64,000 nt of DNA from GWE2-42-39 sp034003625 (GTDB lineage Bacteria; Bacteroidota; Bacteroidia; Bacteroidales; Prolixibacteraceae), in NCBI GenBank assembly GCA_034003625.1, contig JAVEYG010000019.1:1-64000 (forward strand), given 5' to 3'. The notes under the pieces are model-generated. The model was not told the origin of the DNA. It saw only the letters and a program-made list of their open reading frames with translations, and searched no databases. Shown piece after piece: positions 51,992 to 61,944 of this stretch. Within the stretch, counting starts at the first letter, position 1; every line of letters begins with the position of its first letter. The position numbers were made by a program, and so were the translations under genes.

Positions 51992-52602
51992 ATAATCATA
52001 AATAATTTATCGAGAAAATTTCGCATGAGCCCCGAATCAACAAGCACAGGGAATAGGAACCCGAACAGCGCCCCAAGGAAGTGGGCATCATGGGCTACAT
52101 TGTCGGTTTCCTTTGCTTTGCGGCTCATGTAGTACGAATAAACTAAGTACAACACGGCAAAAATAATCCCCGGAAATTTAATCAGTCCGAAGAAATAAAC
52201 CGGGTTCCACGGGTCGAAAAAAATGGCGGCAAACAAAACGGCAGAAACCGCGCCCGATGCGCCTACCGCGTTATAGTAAAAATTATTCTTGTGTTTGAAG
52301 ATGGCGTACAAGTTCGAGAACAAGATGCCGCCTAAGTAAAGCAAGATGTAAAAAAATACGGCCTTTCGCCCGAATTGGAAATGAAAATATTGTTCGATGG
52401 CGCGGCCAAACGAAAAAAGTACGATCATGTTCACAATCAGGTGTTCCCAGTTGGCATGAACAAAAGCGTGGGTTACCAGCCGGTGGTATTCTTTGTTGTG
52501 ATAAATCTTACTCGCATTGAACTGTAGTTTGTCCATCAGCGAAGGTTGTTGAAAAGCGGCGAACGAAACAACCGCTGTGGCAATAATAATCAGGATGGTC
52601 AT
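51988..52602 (-). CDS. Rhomboid-family intramembrane serine protease
   Basis: This encodes 204 residues with six membrane helices. The catalytic Ser lies in AVGASGAVSAVLFA (GxSG, near residue 95) and the catalytic His in HDAHFLGALFGF (near 175). The L1-loop region HAFVHANWEHLIVNMIVLFSF matches the H-x-x-x-H-x-x-x-N pattern. It cleaves transmembrane substrates in the inner membrane; the substrate is unknown. It overlaps the HAD gene by 4 bp and follows holA by 12 bp. Confidence 0.95.
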   Translation of the reverse strand: MTILIIIATAVVSFAAFQQPSLMDKLQFNASKIYHNKEYHRLVTHAFVHANWEHLIVNMIVLFSFGRAIEQYFHFQFGRKAVFFYILLYLGGILFSNLYAIFKHKNNFYYNAVGASGAVSAVLFAAIFFDPWNPVYFFGLIKFPGIIFAVLYLVYSYYMSRKAKETDNVAHDAHFLGALFGFLFPVLVDSGLMRNFLDKLFMII

Positions 52603-52614
52603 ACTATACGGGGT

Positions 52615-53613
52615 TTAGTGTAAAATTCGGTAAATCATCTCGCGTTGCAAATCACCGGGATCCGACGATACGTTGCCCATTCCCTTCGCTTTCATGTCGT
52701 ACTCGCGCAGAATGGCAATGATCTCCACTAATTTTCTGATGCTGTAATTTTTTGCTGCCGTAACATACGACTGTACAAAATACGGGTTGATGCCCAGTTT
52801 GGAGGCCACTACATTTTTCGATTTATCTTCCAGAAACTGGTAAACCAGCAGCTTCTCGAAATAATAGTACAACGATGAAATTACCCGTGTAATGGGGTTT
52901 GATCCGGAATTGGCGCCAAAATAATTAATGATGCGGTTGGCTTTCAGTATATTTTTCTCGCCCAACGCATTTTGCAATTCAAACACATTGTATTCTTTGC
53001 TGATGCCGATATTCCGCTCAATATGGTCGGGCGTGATCTGGGTATTTTCGGGCAGCGAAATAATCAGTTTGTCGAGTTCGTTGGAAACTTTGCCGAGGTC
53101 GGCGCCCAGGTATTCGGCCATCATGGCCGAGGCCTGTGGACTGATCGTGTATTTAAAAGCAGCCAGATAGTTGTTGATCCAGGCGGGCAACTGGTTCTCG
53201 TAAATGCGGCTGGCCTCGAAAAGCACGCCGTTCTTATCGATCAGCTTTGCGAAAGTTTTCCGCTTGTCAATCGTTTTGTATTTGTAATTAATTACCAGAA
53301 TGGTCGACTGGAGCGGGTTTTTCACATAAGATTCCAGATCTTCTATTTTCTTGATATTCTGAGCTTCCTTCACAATTACTACCTGGTGGTTGGCCATCAT
53401 CGGGAAACGCCGGGCGTGGGTGATAATCGTATCCGGTTCGATGTCTTTTCCGTAGAGAATGGTCTGGTTGAACCCTTTTTCGGCCTCCGTCAGCACATGT
53501 TGAGCAATGTAATCGGTGATTTTATCAATGAAATACGGTTCTTCCCCCATCAGGAAATACACCGGGTGATAAATTTTTTTCTTCAGGTTTTGCAGAATAT
53601 CTTCAAACGTCAT
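52615..53613 (-). CDS. holA: DNA polymerase III subunit delta
   Basis: This encodes 332 residues, normal length. The N-terminal AAA-like domain begins PVYFLMGEEPYFIDKITDYI and contains VVIVKEAQNI and VINYKYKTIDKRKTFAKLI. The C-terminal helical domain (EYNVFELQNALGEKNILKAN) is the clamp-loader part. It opens the sliding clamp within the clamp-loader complex. It lies 59 bp downstream of amn on the same strand. Confidence 0.94.
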   Translation of the reverse strand: MTFEDILQNLKKKIYHPVYFLMGEEPYFIDKITDYIAQHVLTEAEKGFNQTILYGKDIEPDTIITHARRFPMMANHQVVIVKEAQNIKKIEDLESYVKNPLQSTILVINYKYKTIDKRKTFAKLIDKNGVLFEASRIYENQLPAWINNYLAAFKYTISPQASAMMAEYLGADLGKVSNELDKLIISLPENTQITPDHIERNIGISKEYNVFELQNALGEKNILKANRIINYFGANSGSNPITRVISSLYYYFEKLLVYQFLEDKSKNVVASKLGINPYFVQSYVTAAKNYSIRKLVEIIAILREYDMKAKGMGNVSSDPGDLQREMIYRILH

Positions 53614-53672
53614 ACGGTCGGTTCAATGGTGAAAAGCAAAAGTAAGAAAAGCAGCGCAAACACAAAATGGGT

Positions 53673-54443
53673 TTAAAATTTCAGGTGTTTGACCGACTGC
53701 CCGTTGTTTTTTATTTCGAGCAGCGACCCGACCCCTGTTTCCAAGTGTTCCCACACAAATTGGTCGGTTACTTTCCGGTCGCTTTCCGAGGTTTTTACCC
53801 CGGTCGAAATCATGGGCTGGTCGGAAACCAGTAACAATGCACCTGCCGGTATCTGGTTGTAAAAGCCAACAATAAAGATTGTGGCTGTTTCCATATCGAT
53901 AGCCATGGCCCGCGACTTTTCAAGGTATTTCTTAAAACGCTCGTCGTATTCCCACACGCGTTTGTTGGTGGTATACACCACGCCGGTCCAGTAATCTTTT
54001 TTTCGGTCGCGGATGATGTGCGACACGGCCCGTTGCAGGTTAAACGCCGGAAGGGCGGGTATTTCCGGCGGAAGATAATCGTTCGAGGTACCGTCGCTGC
54101 GGATGGCGGCAATGGGCAGGATGAGATCGCCTAACTGGTTTTTCTTTTTCAGTCCGCCGCATTTGCCCAAAAACAGTACCGCTTCGGGATGGATGGCGCT
54201 CAATAAGTCCATTACGGTCGCGGCATTGGGACTACCCATTCCAAAGTTGATGATGGTGATCCCTTCGGCGTGGGCATTGGGCATATTTTTATCTAAGCCT
54301 ACAATAGGAACCTTGAATTTCTCGGCAAACATTTCCACATACAATTGGAAATTAGTCAGTAAAATATGCTTCCCGAATTCATTTAACGGGCGCCCGGTGT
54401 ACCGGGGCAGCCAGTTCTCCACAATTTCTTCTTTGGTCTTCAT
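53673..54443 (-). CDS. amn: AMP nucleosidase (short form)
   Basis: This encodes 256 residues. It matches the short AMP nucleosidase of Bacteroidota: MKTKEEIVENWLPRYTGRPL, IINFGMGSPNAATVMDLLSA, LFLGKCGGLKKKNQLGDLIL, MAIDMETATIFIVGFYNQIP and LLLVSDQPM, the nucleoside-phosphorylase fold with its conserved Met-Glu nucleoside site. It splits AMP into adenine and ribose-5-phosphate. The start at 54443 is preferred over one 27 bp upstream because it matches the family N-terminus. It is divergent from the HsdR_N gene and leads the amn-holA-rhomboid-HAD run. Confidence 0.92.
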   Translation of the reverse strand: MKTKEEIVENWLPRYTGRPLNEFGKHILLTNFQLYVEMFAEKFKVPIVGLDKNMPNAHAEGITIINFGMGSPNAATVMDLLSAIHPEAVLFLGKCGGLKKKNQLGDLILPIAAIRSDGTSNDYLPPEIPALPAFNLQRAVSHIIRDRKKDYWTGVVYTTNKRVWEYDERFKKYLEKSRAMAIDMETATIFIVGFYNQIPAGALLLVSDQPMISTGVKTSESDRKVTDQFVWEHLETGVGSLLEIKNNGQSVKHLKF

Positions 54444-54646
54444 AGTGTAAATTTTAACCAAAATATTCAACCCTGTATTTTAGATTTATCGTTTTTTCGC
54501 CCTATGCTCCCACCTGATTTTTATTAGGCACAATGTGGAACCGACAGTTACAGTTACATTTTTCTTAATTGTTCAGCAATATAAGTTTATTATTACTTTT
54601 ATAGAATGAAATTCATGCAAAGATACGAACATTGTTTGCCAACAGG

Positions 54647-55114
54647 ATGCAAAAACTAAACCTGCCGGAATATTCTTTCCGGATAAAAAACGAGAACGGG
54701 AAAGAGTTGATTTTTGACGAACTACGGAAAAAATTTGTACGGTTGACCCCTGAAGAATGGGTAAGACAAAATTTCATCCGGTTTTTAATTGCTGAAAAAA
54801 AATATTCACCTGCGCTGATGGTTGTCGAGGCCGGTGTGAACGTAAACAATAACCTGTTACGCGCCGACCTGGTTGTGTTCGGAAGGAACGGACAACCGTT
54901 GCTGGCGGCAGAGTTCAAAGCGCCGGCAGTGAAAATTTCGCAGGATGCTTTCAACCAGATTGTACGCTACAACATGAAGCTGAAAGTTGCTTACCTGATC
55001 GTAAGCAACGGGCTTTCGCATTTTTGTTGCCGGATCGACTACCCCTCCAACAGCTATGATTTTTTACAGGAAATACCTGACTTTACTGATGTTTCAATTA
55101 ACAAAAAAGAATAA
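54647..55114 (+). CDS. HsdR N-terminal-like nuclease-domain protein
   Basis: This encodes 155 residues. The sequence matches the short type I restriction enzyme R-subunit N-terminal-like family (HSDR_N_2): TPEEWVRQNFIRFLI, then LRADLVVFGRNGQPLLAAEF followed directly by KAP. The D-x-n-E-x-K nuclease residues are visible as Asp in ADLVVF and Glu-Phe-Lys in AAEFKAP. No HsdM, HsdS or helicase gene is nearby, so it is not part of a restriction system here. The family is usually found beside holA and amn in Bacteroidota, and its role is unknown. Confidence 0.88.
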   Translation: MQKLNLPEYSFRIKNENGKELIFDELRKKFVRLTPEEWVRQNFIRFLIAEKKYSPALMVVEAGVNVNNNLLRADLVVFGRNGQPLLAAEFKAPAVKISQDAFNQIVRYNMKLKVAYLIVSNGLSHFCCRIDYPSNSYDFLQEIPDFTDVSINKKE

Positions 55115-55226
55115 CCCCCAGAAAGGGGCCACAAAGGGAACTTCATAAAAACCCGGAGAGCCAAATGTTTTTTATGTATTGACAATCAGCAAAAACGTAC
55201 GTTAAAGAAACCACCGCCAAACAAAA

Positions 55227-55258
55227 TTTGGGAAGAATAAAAAAATAAATCAACTTTG
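55227..55258 (+). promoter_or_regulatory. Promoter of the ECF sigma gene
   Basis: TTTG (55227-55230), a 20-nt spacer and CAACTTTG (55251-55258) match the consensus with one mismatch in the -7. A 10-bp palindrome AACGTACGTT (55194-55203) lies just upstream. Confidence 0.55.
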
Positions 55259-55281
55259 CTCAAACTGTTAATTGCTGATTC

Positions 55282-55845
55282 GTGATTCATCGTCAACCAA
55301 AATATTCGTTAAACCTTAACGGGTTTGAGCTATTTTTCAAAGATAGTTACCAGGCTGCCTGTTTAGTTGCGTATCGTTTTATCGATGAAAAGTCGGTGGT
55401 CGAAGACATTGTTCAGGAATCATACATCACCCTGTGGAAAAAATATGCCGAAATTTATCAAACCGATGAGGAGCTGAAAAAATACCTGTTGGTGACCGTC
55501 CGGAACCGGGCAGTCAGCTATTTGCGAAGCATTAAGCTCAGGCATGTCGATATCGAAAAGTCGCTGCAGGAAATGAACCTGTCCGACGATGAAAAACTAT
55601 ACGACGAAGAAGAACTCTCCATCCGTGTGGCACAGGCAATAAAGCAGTTACCGGCACGCTGCCGTGAAGTCTTTTTGCTGGCCTACTCCGAAAATAAAAC
55701 ATACGGTGAAATAGCCCGCCAGCTTTCCATTTCCAAAAATACCGTAAAAACCCAGATGGCTATTGCCTATCGGATACTCCGTGAAGAGCTAAAGGAATTC
55801 TATTTTGGCTTCCTGTTGTTTGTCCACCGAAAAAAAATGCACTGA
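55282..55845 (+). CDS. ECF RNA polymerase sigma factor
   Basis: This encodes 187 residues, with a GTG start at 55282, ~24 nt after the -7 element. Region 2 is FKDSYQAACLVAYRFIDEKS with VEDIVQESYITLWKK (~22-58), and region 4 is LPARCREVFLLAYSENKTYG with EIARQLSISKNTVKTQMAIA (~115-160). It is of the Bacteroidota FecI-like group and is paired with a FecR anti-sigma factor after 44 bp, next to SusC with an STN domain. This suggests control of the downstream SusC/D locus. Confidence 0.92.
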   Translation: MIHRQPKYSLNLNGFELFFKDSYQAACLVAYRFIDEKSVVEDIVQESYITLWKKYAEIYQTDEELKKYLLVTVRNRAVSYLRSIKLRHVDIEKSLQEMNLSDDEKLYDEEELSIRVAQAIKQLPARCREVFLLAYSENKTYGEIARQLSISKNTVKTQMAIAYRILREELKEFYFGFLLFVHRKKMH

Positions 55846-55889
55846 TCCGTTTCACCCTCTTTTCGCTTTTTTGCGTTATCAGGGTGAAT

Positions 55890-56852
55890 ATGGCAACAAA
55901 TCAAAAATACAATCAGGAATTAATCGCATCTGCTTTTCACGACGGGCACGGTGCGCCGGACAATATTCCGCCGGAACTGAAAGAAACACAGGAATACAAG
56001 GCCACTGAAAAGATCTTCAGTGTCCGGGAAAAGGTAAGTTTTCTGAATTCGCTTTCTTCCGAAGACCAATTTTGGAATAAAATCAGGAGGCAGGTACAAC
56101 CCCAACCGGTTTATTTCCTTTGGCTGAAATATGCGGCTATTGTTGTCTTGTCGTTGTCAATCGGTATTTTGCTGTCCTATTTCTCCGGACTTATGGGACC
56201 CGACGGTCAGTTGGCCACCATCAACAGTCCCCGCGGGCAAATCACCAGTTTGACCCTGTTCGACGGCACCACCGTTTGGCTTAATTCCGAAACCACCATC
56301 CGGTATTCGTCCGGGTTCAATAAAAAACAACGCGAAGTTTTTATTGAAGGGGAAGCCTATTTTGAAGTCAGCCACAACGACAAACTTCCTTTCGTGGTCA
56401 ACCTGAAGAACTCAAAAGTAAAAGTCCACGGAACCACTTTCAATGTAAAAGCATATCCTTCCGACAATTTCATTGAAACAGTATTAGAAGAAGGCAACGT
56501 GGAGTTTATCGCGAATAACCAATCGGTTTTTCTGAAACCCAACGAAAAAATCACTTTCTCATCCGAAGAAAATATCCTGAAAAGAGAACAAACGAATGCG
56601 GAGATTGCCTCGGCCTGGAAAAAAGGGAAATACTATTACAGCGGAGAAAAACTGGCGGCCATTATTCAACAAATGCAACGCTGGTACGATACCGAGTTCA
56701 TTTTTAACGAAAATGAATTATCGGAGCTCACCTTTACCGGCGTTATAAACCGCGAAAAATCAATCGAATACAACCTGAAAATTATTGAACTGACCAACAA
56801 AATAAAATTTGAATCAAAGAATGACGCGATATTAATTTCCGGCAAAAAATAA
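55890..56852 (+). CDS. FecR-family anti-sigma factor
   Basis: This encodes 320 residues. The N-terminal cytoplasmic part (~1-70) should bind the sigma factor. One membrane helix follows (~75-95, YAAIVVLSLSIGILLSYFSG). The periplasmic FecR domain (~105-200) is ATINSPRGQITSLTLFDGTT and VWLNSETTIRYSSGF, and the C-terminal DUF4974-like region (~235-320) contains KLAAIIQQMQRWYDTEFIFN. It relays the signal from the STN domain of SusC to the sigma factor. An ATG at 55890 is preferred over GTG at 55884. A hairpin follows. Confidence 0.93.
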   Translation: MATNQKYNQELIASAFHDGHGAPDNIPPELKETQEYKATEKIFSVREKVSFLNSLSSEDQFWNKIRRQVQPQPVYFLWLKYAAIVVLSLSIGILLSYFSGLMGPDGQLATINSPRGQITSLTLFDGTTVWLNSETTIRYSSGFNKKQREVFIEGEAYFEVSHNDKLPFVVNLKNSKVKVHGTTFNVKAYPSDNFIETVLEEGNVEFIANNQSVFLKPNEKITFSSEENILKREQTNAEIASAWKKGKYYYSGEKLAAIIQQMQRWYDTEFIFNENELSELTFTGVINREKSIEYNLKIIELTNKIKFESKNDAILISGKK

Positions 56853-56887
56853 AACCGGGAAGCGTTTGCAGCGCTGCCCGGTTTATT
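56851..56887 (+). terminator. Hairpin after the anti-sigma gene
   Basis: AAACCGGG (56852-56859) pairs with CCCGGTTT (56877-56884), with an inner AGCG/CGCT stem (56861-56864 and 56872-56875), followed by TTTATT. It probably separates regulator transcripts from the SusC/D transcript or attenuates them. Confidence 0.7.
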
Positions 56888-56957
56888 GAAATAACCCAAT
56901 GCCCCGACTGACCATCTGAAGGCATTGAATTGTTTAACCATAAAGGCATACAAATTT

Positions 56958-59900
56958 ATGAAAAAATGTTGTAGTTATTTACTGAAAAGACCTTGGTTCT
57001 TTTCAACAAAACTCATTCTGATTATGAGACTAACGTTACTGTTTATTGTTTTGGGGATTTTGACCACCAGCGCAAAATCGTTTTCCCAGCAGGCTAACTT
57101 TAACCTGAACTATCGGAGTACCACCATCAAGCAGATACTGAAAGAACTGCACGAGTCGAGCGGGTATGATTTTGTATACAGCAACGATGATTTTGACACC
57201 GGCAAAAAAATCGACCTGGTACTCACAAATGGCACGGTGAATGAAATGATGGACATTTTATTGAAAGAAACCGGGATGGGGTACAACCTGGTGGACGATG
57301 TGATCATTATTGCCCCCAAAACAATGACCAATTTTTCCCGTGTGGGCGACCAGAAACAAACCGTTTCGGGAAAAGTAACCGATTCGTCAAGCGCACCGCT
57401 ACCCGGGGTTTCGGTAGTCATAAAAGGCACCACCAACGGGACCATTACCGACTTCGACGGGAAATATACGCTGGCCAATGTTCCGGATAATGCAACGCTG
57501 GTGTTTTCGTTCGTGGGGATGAAAAGCCAGGAGATAACTATTGGAGACCAGAGTATGATTAATGTTGTTTTGCATGAGGAGACCATTGGTATTGAAGAGG
57601 TAGTAGCTGTTGGATACGGAGTACAAAAAAAAGTAAATCTGACAGGCTCTGTTTCTTCTATTTCATATGGAGAAAATCTGGAAAATCGCCCTATCACCCA
57701 CTTATCTCAGGCCATATCAGGGAATGCTTCGGGGATTCTGGTAGCCCAAAACTCAGGTCAGCCCGGAAGTGATGGCGCTACAATCCGGATAAGAGGAGTA
57801 GGAACGTTAAATAATTCGGACCCGCTGGTAATTATCGATGGAGACATAAGTAGTATGAACAATGTTAATCCTGAAGATGTGGCCAGTATTTCAATCCTGA
57901 AAGATGCAGCATCGGCAGCTATTTATGGTTCCCGTGCTGCCAATGGGGTAATTGTGGTAACTACTAAAAAAGGGAAAAGCGGGAAAACGGTAATAAATTA
58001 CAATGGCAGCTATGGTGTCCAGGAAGCGACACACCTTTTTAAACCTGTGACCGATTATGCTACGTATATGGAATTAATGAACCGGATTAATAAAGCAGAT
58101 AATGCTTCCGCACCCAACCTGTTTTCTCAATCAACTATTGATACCTGGAGAAATGCAACTGACCGGGAAGCGTATCCAAATAACGACTGGATGCAAATCA
58201 TCTTTGGCAAGGGGAGCATGAAGAAACACAGTCTTTCAATGAGCGGCGGGAATGAAAAAACGACCTTTTACGTGTCGGGCAGTTACATGCACAACAAGGG
58301 AATTATGGAGAATACGGAATATAAATACTACAGTACCCGTATAAACCTTGACCACCAAATTAGTAATAAGATCAAAATTGGCGCAAATATTTCTGCCGAT
58401 TGGAGGGACACAGAAGAACCCATCGACCCGGTTACCCTCATGTATTACGGGGCAAATTCAGTTCCTGGTCAAACTCCTAAAAAAATTGTTGACGGCGAAG
58501 TTCGGTATGGAGGAGGAAATTCAAGTGAAGAATCCAGTTCTGTTGCCAACCCGTTGCAGTATCTTAATACATGGTTCTATCCCCAGGTTGGCAAATATTA
58601 CCGTTCAAAAATATATGCTGAGATCAACCTTTTGAAAAATCTAAAGTGGTTAGTGAACGGAAATATCGAGTATTACAACAAACAAAGCAAACAGTACAAA
58701 TTAAGCGGCCCTGTACAGTGGCGCTGGAACTTTAATACAGGTGCTGTCACATCAAAAAATGACGATCAACCGTCAACTCTCACCCAATCGTCAAGCGAAC
58801 AATTCATATCATCGCTGTATTCCACGCTCAATTATGCAAAAAAGTTTAACAACCACGATGTCAATGTGCTTCTTGGCGTGAGCAGGGAAACCCAGGATAA
58901 CAGTAATTTCTCGGCCCGGAACCAAAAATTCCCTTCAAACGACACATGGGAACTTAACGCAGGGCTGTTGTCGCCCATTGTTAGCGGAAACTCTTCAGGG
59001 TTCAGGCTCGAATCTTACTTTGGACGTTTAAATTATAACTACAATGAGAAATACTTATTGGAAGCTAATTTCCGCTACGATGGGTCGTCCCGTTTTGCTC
59101 CGGACAACAGATGGGGGCTGTTTCCATCCTTCTCAGCAGCATGGGCATTAAGCAAAGAACAATTCTTTAATAAACTGAACCTGTCGGTTATAAACAGCAT
59201 GAAATTCAGGGCTTCCTGGGGACAACTCGGAAATCAACAGATTGACCTGTACCAGTATATGGATTTGTATTCTCCCGGACAGGATTATACAATAGGCGGC
59301 AACCTTTCAGCAGGCTTAGCTCCAACAACTTTATCAAACCCGGGAATTACATGGGAAACAACAACAACTTCCGATATTGGTGCCGATGTTTCACTTTTCA
59401 AAAGCAAATTAAATATTACCGTTGACTGGTATAATCGCAAAACTGAAGATATTTTAGTGCGGATGCCCCTTTCCTCATTGTATGGAGGATTAACAGCTCC
59501 CTATCAGAACGTAGGGATTGTTGAAAATAAAGGATGGGAAATTGAATTACAACACAAAAACAAAATCGGGGAAATTGGTTACAGTATAAGTGGTAATCTG
59601 ACTACTGTTGACAATGAGGTTGTCTTCCTTCAGGGCGATCCGAAAGTTACACAATCGCTTGGAAACAACACGTATATAATGCAGGGACAGCCTTACGGGG
59701 TTATCTATGGTTACAGGTCAATGGGAACATTTAAAAATGCAGAGGAAATAGCTGCCTGGGCAACTCAAAAAACCAACAAAGCAAATAAACCTGGCGATTT
59801 GAAATATGAAGATGTAAGCGGACCCGATGGGGTTCCCGATGGAATTATAAATGCAAGCGACCGGGTGATACTGGGCAGCAACATTCCTGATTTCTACTAC

Positions 59901-60365
59901 GGTTTGAATGCCAGCGTTGACTACAGGGGATTTAATTTATATTTATTGTTTCAGGGAATATACGGAGCAAAAAGGTATTACAGCAACTTGTGGAATACCA
60001 CCGCGATTAGATATGGACGGGAAATCAATTCCTATTTTCTTGATTCATGGTCGGCAGAAAATCCCGATAGTGATATTCCCCGCCTGACCTTGGATACAAA
60101 CGGAGACAATACCCAGGTTTCGTCTTTCTGGGTACAGGATGTATCTTACCTTCGGTTGAAAGATGTTCAGTTATCTTATACATTTCCGGCGAAGTGGCTC
60201 AAATCAACATTTATATCGAGATTACAGGTTTACGGCAATGCCCAGAACGTATTTACTTGGACGAAATTTAGGGGTTTAGATCCTGAAACTGCAAATTACA
60301 CTCAATACCAGGTAGAATATCCCAACGTGAGAATTATCTCATTTGGAATAAATGCTTCATTTTAA
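56958..60365 (+). CDS. SusC/RagA-family TonB-linked outer membrane transporter with STN domain
   Basis: This encodes 1135 residues from the ATG at 56958, after which a long basic leader reaches a hydrophobic signal helix (~23-45). An STN domain (about residues 45-110, YRSTTIKQILKELHESSGYD) is followed by a carboxypeptidase-D-like domain (~125-195, VSGKVTDSSSAPLPGVSVVI), a TonB-box/plug junction EEVVAVGYGVQKK and a full beta-barrel ending in the aromatic FGINASF. It imports glycan oligosaccharides across the outer membrane, powered by TonB. The STN domain fits transenvelope signalling to FecR. SusD follows after 20 bp. Confidence 0.95.
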   Translation: MKKCCSYLLKRPWFFSTKLILIMRLTLLFIVLGILTTSAKSFSQQANFNLNYRSTTIKQILKELHESSGYDFVYSNDDFDTGKKIDLVLTNGTVNEMMDILLKETGMGYNLVDDVIIIAPKTMTNFSRVGDQKQTVSGKVTDSSSAPLPGVSVVIKGTTNGTITDFDGKYTLANVPDNATLVFSFVGMKSQEITIGDQSMINVVLHEETIGIEEVVAVGYGVQKKVNLTGSVSSISYGENLENRPITHLSQAISGNASGILVAQNSGQPGSDGATIRIRGVGTLNNSDPLVIIDGDISSMNNVNPEDVASISILKDAASAAIYGSRAANGVIVVTTKKGKSGKTVINYNGSYGVQEATHLFKPVTDYATYMELMNRINKADNASAPNLFSQSTIDTWRNATDREAYPNNDWMQIIFGKGSMKKHSLSMSGGNEKTTFYVSGSYMHNKGIMENTEYKYYSTRINLDHQISNKIKIGANISADWRDTEEPIDPVTLMYYGANSVPGQTPKKIVDGEVRYGGGNSSEESSSVANPLQYLNTWFYPQVGKYYRSKIYAEINLLKNLKWLVNGNIEYYNKQSKQYKLSGPVQWRWNFNTGAVTSKNDDQPSTLTQSSSEQFISSLYSTLNYAKKFNNHDVNVLLGVSRETQDNSNFSARNQKFPSNDTWELNAGLLSPIVSGNSSGFRLESYFGRLNYNYNEKYLLEANFRYDGSSRFAPDNRWGLFPSFSAAWALSKEQFFNKLNLSVINSMKFRASWGQLGNQQIDLYQYMDLYSPGQDYTIGGNLSAGLAPTTLSNPGITWETTTTSDIGADVSLFKSKLNITVDWYNRKTEDILVRMPLSSLYGGLTAPYQNVGIVENKGWEIELQHKNKIGEIGYSISGNLTTVDNEVVFLQGDPKVTQSLGNNTYIMQGQPYGVIYGYRSMGTFKNAEEIAAWATQKTNKANKPGDLKYEDVSGPDGVPDGIINASDRVILGSNIPDFYYGLNASVDYRGFNLYLLFQGIYGAKRYYSNLWNTTAIRYGREINSYFLDSWSAENPDSDIPRLTLDTNGDNTQVSSFWVQDVSYLRLKDVQLSYTFPAKWLKSTFISRLQVYGNAQNVFTWTKFRGLDPETANYTQYQVEYPNVRIISFGINASF

Positions 60366-60385
60366 ATGATTAATACTTAGAAGTT

Positions 60386-61930
60386 ATGAAGAAAATATTT
60401 TTTGCAATAACAACTGTCATGTTATTTATCACCGGATGCAACAGTGATTTTCTCGATACCAAACCTGCAGCCCTGCTTTCTTCTGCCAATTTCTGGAAAA
60501 CATCAGAACACGCGAAATCAGGAATAAATGCAATATACGATCAGATGCAGCGCAACATATACATCTATCAGTATCATCCTCTAACAGACGGAATGACCCC
60601 GAATGCTTATCTTTGGAGCAATTACACCCATGGTTATCAGGCAATAGCCAGAGGTACCAGCGTCCTTCCTTCAACAACTACTCCTTTCCGGGATAAATGG
60701 AATGGTTTGTATAATGGTATTTACAGGGCCAATCTGGCAATTTCGAAAATTCCGGAAATCACTTTTGATGAAACGTTAAAGAATCGTTTCATAGCAGAAG
60801 CCCGGTTTTTGCGTGCCTTGTTCTACTATAACCTTGCCGATTTTTATGGCGGCGCCCCCATTATTACAGAATTAATAGAATTAGGAGCTGAACTTCCGGC
60901 ACGGAATACCCGCGAAGAAGTGTTGGATTTCGTTATATCTGAATGTACTGAAGCAGCCAAATACCTGCCAGCCAGTTATGACGCATCGGATAAAGGACGC
61001 GCCACACAGGGGGCTGCGCTTACCCTGAAAACCAAAGCATACTTACTTGGTAATAAATTCAGCGAAGCGGCCATTTCTGCAAAACAGGTTATGGATTTAG
61101 GTAAATACCAGCTTTATAATAATTACGCCGACATGTTCACCTCTATTGCAGCGGAAAACAATTCCGAAGTAATTTTTGATGTACAATATGCCGGGCCAGG
61201 ACTGGGAGAAGGAAACCTGATGGATAAGTTTATTGCCCCAAATAATTCATACGGCAAAGGATGGAACCACATGCAGCCTACCATTGATATGGTAAACAGC
61301 TATGAAATGGCCAATGGGAAAATGATAACTGACCCAGCCTCTGGCTATGATCCTGCCAATCCGTACGCAAATAGAGACCCACGGCTTGCCGCTTCAATCA
61401 TTACTCCCGGCTCTACCTGGAGAGGAATGGCATATACCGCTATCAAAACGGATGGGGCAAGTTATTATCTGGGCTATCTCCCCCGGAAATATGTTCTGAC
61501 GGTTGATGGTTATGCCAACGGTGATTCGCCGCTTAATTTCATTTTGTTCCGCTATGCCGATGTTTTGCTAATGTATGCCGAAGCGAAAAACGAAGTGGAT
61601 GGACCGGTTGCCGAAGTATATTCGGCTATAAACCTTGTCAGGTCCAGATCTGGTGTTGCTATGCCCCCTGTTCCTGCCGGGAAAACACAAAGCGAAATGC
61701 GGGAAATAATCCGTCATGAGCGAAGAATTGAATTGGCTTTTGAAGGCATTTACTATTCCGATATTCGCCGGTGGGGAATTGCCAAAGAACTGAATAATGG
61801 TTTTGTCATCCGTAAAATTAACGGACAACTGTTAGAAACCAGGGCTTTTGTCGATGCTTTCTATTTGTGGCCTGTTCCACAGGCAGAAATCGACCTCAAT
61901 CCAAAACTTGAGCAGAACCCGGGATATTAA
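60386..61930 (+). CDS. SusD/RagB-family surface lipoprotein
   Basis: This encodes 514 residues. The lipobox LFITGCNSD (Cys18) makes it a surface lipoprotein. The SusD fold is clear: an early DTKPAALLSSANFWKTSEHA segment, a central FIAEARFLRALFYYNLADFY, NDPRLAASI-like text (YANRDPRLAASIITPG), FRYADVLLMYAEAKNE and the C-terminal HERRIELAFEGIYYSDIRRW, then YLWPVPQAEIDLNP. It binds glycans and caps the SusC barrel. It follows SusC directly, as is usual. Confidence 0.95.
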   Translation: MKKIFFAITTVMLFITGCNSDFLDTKPAALLSSANFWKTSEHAKSGINAIYDQMQRNIYIYQYHPLTDGMTPNAYLWSNYTHGYQAIARGTSVLPSTTTPFRDKWNGLYNGIYRANLAISKIPEITFDETLKNRFIAEARFLRALFYYNLADFYGGAPIITELIELGAELPARNTREEVLDFVISECTEAAKYLPASYDASDKGRATQGAALTLKTKAYLLGNKFSEAAISAKQVMDLGKYQLYNNYADMFTSIAAENNSEVIFDVQYAGPGLGEGNLMDKFIAPNNSYGKGWNHMQPTIDMVNSYEMANGKMITDPASGYDPANPYANRDPRLAASIITPGSTWRGMAYTAIKTDGASYYLGYLPRKYVLTVDGYANGDSPLNFILFRYADVLLMYAEAKNEVDGPVAEVYSAINLVRSRSGVAMPPVPAGKTQSEMREIIRHERRIELAFEGIYYSDIRRWGIAKELNNGFVIRKINGQLLETRAFVDAFYLWPVPQAEIDLNPKLEQNPGY

Positions 61931-61944
61931 GATTTAATAAAGGT

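Noticed and set aside
55111..55140. Second copy of the GC-rich element near the HsdR_N gene
   Set aside because: A short CCCC-AGAAA-GGGG hairpin resembles part of the 51378-51499 element, but the complementary outer ends are missing.
57110..57697. 195-codon minus-strand frame inside the SusC gene
   Set aside because: It is antisense to strongly conserved STN and carboxypeptidase-like domains, so it is a shadow frame.
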